Below, in pieces: positions 62,430-64,000 of a DNA stretch of 64,000 nucleotides. Position 1 is the first letter of the stretch; every line of letters starts with the position of its first letter. This stretch comes from Phoenix dactylifera (Eukaryota > Streptophyta > Magnoliopsida > Arecales > Arecaceae), in NCBI RefSeq assembly GCF_009389715.1, contig NC_052399.1:15999646-16063645 (forward strand), read 5' to 3'. The notes beneath the pieces were generated by a model. It was not told the origin of the DNA, did not search any database, and worked only from the letters and a program-made list of their open reading frames with translations. The position numbers and the translations under genes were made by a program.

Positions 62430-63233
62430 CCGTTGACGCTGCAGGGCACCCTGAGCCGAGCTCAATAAGTGACTTTGTAGATGCCCCCCACTTAGATCCG
62501 GGGCGAACTCGTAGAATCCTGCGGACGGGGGTGCTCTGCCTAGACTCCCCGTTGATGCCGCAGGGCACCCCGAGCCGAGCTCAAAGGGTGACTTTGTAGA
62601 TGCTCCGTACTCAGATCAAGGGCAAACTCGTAGAATCCTGCGGACGGGGGGTGCTCTGCCTAGGCTCCCTGTTGACGCCGCAGGGCACCCCGAGCCGAGC
62701 TCAAAGGGTGACTTTGTAGATGCCCCCCACTCAGATCAGGGGCAAACTCATAGAATCCTGCGGACGGGGGTGCTTTGCCTAGGCTCCCCGTTGACGCCGC
62801 AGGGCACCCCGAGCCGAGCTCAAAGGGTGACTTTGTAGATGCCCCCAACTCAGATCAGGGGCGAACTCGTAGAATCCTGCGGATGGGGGTGCTCTGCCTA
62901 GGCTCCCCGTTGATGCCGCAGGGCACCCCGAGCCGAGCTCAAAGGGTAACTTTGTAGATGCTCCGAGCTCAAAGGGTGACTTTGTAGATGTCCCCAACTC
63001 AGATCAGGGGTGAACTCGTAGAATCCTACGGACGGGGGTGCTCTGCCTAGGCTCCCCGTTGACGCCGCAGGGCACCCCGAGCCGAGCTCAAAAGGTGACT
63101 TTGTAAATGTCCCCCACTCAGATCAGGGGCGAACTCGTAGAATCCTGCGGACGGGGGTGCTTTGCCTTGGCTCCCCGTTGACGCCGCAGGGCACCCCGAG
63201 CCGAGCTCAAAGGGTGACTTTGTAGATGCTCCT
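62430..63233. repeat. 119-bp tandem array, about 6.5 copies
   Basis: CCGTTGACGCCGCAGGGCA-type anchors begin at 62430, 62549, 62669, 62788, 62907, 63056 and 63176. The 62907 copy is 149 bp because of an internal duplication of about 30 bp (around 62961-62990). The unit length is not a multiple of three and copies carry stops, so coding is unlikely. The array lies between the 108-bp array and a gag fragment. Confidence 0.92.
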
Positions 63234-63452
63234 CAAGGCGTACGATTCGCGCTGCCGGGATATCGAATGTGTGCCGAGCCTCCTAGGATACTTTAGAGAC
63301 ACCTTGGGAGAATTCCGGAAGATAACTTCATTAGGTTACGGCCTAAGGGAGAAAGCTCTGACTTGAAGGGGGCTAAGGTCCTCCCTTGGGGGAGTAATTT
63401 ACAACCGGGGTCACCAGCCTCGGGCCGATGAGCGTGGCCTCTCCCCGGCCCC

Positions 63453-64000
63453 TCAGGGGCAGGGCAGCATCAACGTAAGGCTCATAGGTGGAACATTAGT
63501 AGTGTCTACACTGGGGTGTCCATCATCGGGTCCGTTGGATGGTCTCGAAGTCTGCCCCTCAGGCTCTGCTCTGCTGGTTGGCCTGCCAACGAATCGGCTC
63601 AGATGGCCCTGGCAGACGATCACTTCGATCCAATCACGGAGCTTATAGCAATCCTCCGTGTCATGGCCGTGGTCTCTATGGAAGCGGCAGTACTTGCCCA
63701 CGCGCTTCCGTGACTTGGACGGTCGCATCTTCGGAAGAGATTGGAGGTAGACGCAACCCTCGATTTCTGTGAGGATTTGGGCTCGAGAGGACGTAAGAGG
63801 AGTGTACTCCTCAAAACTTCGATGGGAGAGGTGTCTCCCAGATCTTCGGGGGGGACTGGCTTCTCGACCGATAACACTCCTCACGGAGTTCCGCGACCTG
63901 GTCCTAAAGCATTTGGATTTGTCGCCCCGCTTCCTCGACCTTTTTGTCGAGTTCGGTGATTGACGGAGCTCCAGCCGGATGAAGGGTTTGAATAACCACG
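63453..64000 (-). pseudogene. Ty3/gypsy retrotransposon gag fragment (degraded)
   Basis: Minus-strand translation gives FEEYTPLTSSRAQILTEIEG, then KYCRFHRDHGHDTEDC, YKLRDWIEVIV and GHLSRFV. This is the C-terminal gag segment with zinc-knuckle-like CRFHRDHGH-x4-C of plant Ty3/gypsy elements (Tat/Athila-like). Upstream of it (to the window edge) a second frame encodes a coiled-coil-like ITELDKKVEEAGRQIQML stretch with an internal stop, and a frameshift near 63870 separates the two. It is therefore not functional. The protein would help package element RNA. No protease or reverse transcriptase was found downstream; the tandem arrays lie there instead. Confidence 0.75.

Noticed and set aside
62004-63233. 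Regular repeats resembling a CRISPR-like array
   Set aside because: The units are contiguous tandem repeats without unique spacers, in a plant nuclear sequence beside a retrotransposon gag.

Overview
The window is nuclear DNA from a flowering plant. Genes have many short spliced exons with GT-AG (twice GC-AG) introns, intergenic DNA is AT-rich and full of transposon debris and dinucleotide microsatellites, and the recoverable proteins are plant-type (auxin response factor, ABIL, plastid KAS I, phytolongin, DUF247). Gene style and the Ty3/gypsy and hAT remnants suggest a monocot, possibly a palm; that placement is inference and was not tested by any search.

Seven protein-coding genes are supported. 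From left to right they are: the 3' end of SRP19 (+, 39-1373); a complete kish/TMEM167-like gene (+, 4481-8467); an Abl-interactor-like gene ABIL (-, 10296-13352, nine coding exons); an ARF1/ARF9-type auxin response factor (-, 18043-21670, 14 coding exons); plastid 3-oxoacyl-ACP synthase I (-, 41354-45284, eight coding exons); an intronless phytolongin (-, 51420-52154); and a two-exon DUF247 gene (-, 55579-59060). I rebuilt exon junctions by hand. In every complete gene the exon lengths and phases close exactly, giving 70, 324, 706, 493, 244 and 439 residues. They are ordinary single genes of unrelated function (secretory pathway, actin/SCAR complex, auxin transcription, fatty acid synthesis, membrane traffic) and do not form a cluster.

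The rest is repeat-dominated. Highlights are a 1.13 kb hAT-type element with 8-bp target duplications that carries GC-rich, gene-like internal sequence (24718-25849); a 5'-truncated LINE with a poly(A) tail and a 9-bp target duplication, itself interrupted by an 841-bp Tourist-type MITE with a TAA duplication (36656-38042); two other LINE RNase H relics; a minisatellite of 42-43 bp units over 1.1 kb (about 52508-53620); three tandem copies of an about 0.82 kb unit containing a MITE-like element (59184-61755); and two tandem arrays (108 and 119 bp periods) next to a Ty3/gypsy gag fragment at the right edge (62004-64000). The largest gene-free stretch is about 25.9-36.6 kb.

I did not find a novel multi-gene system. 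The observations most worth a second look concern repeat biology (gene capture, nested insertion, terminal duplications, tandem amplification) and splicing details (GC-AG introns, an initiator-only coding exon).
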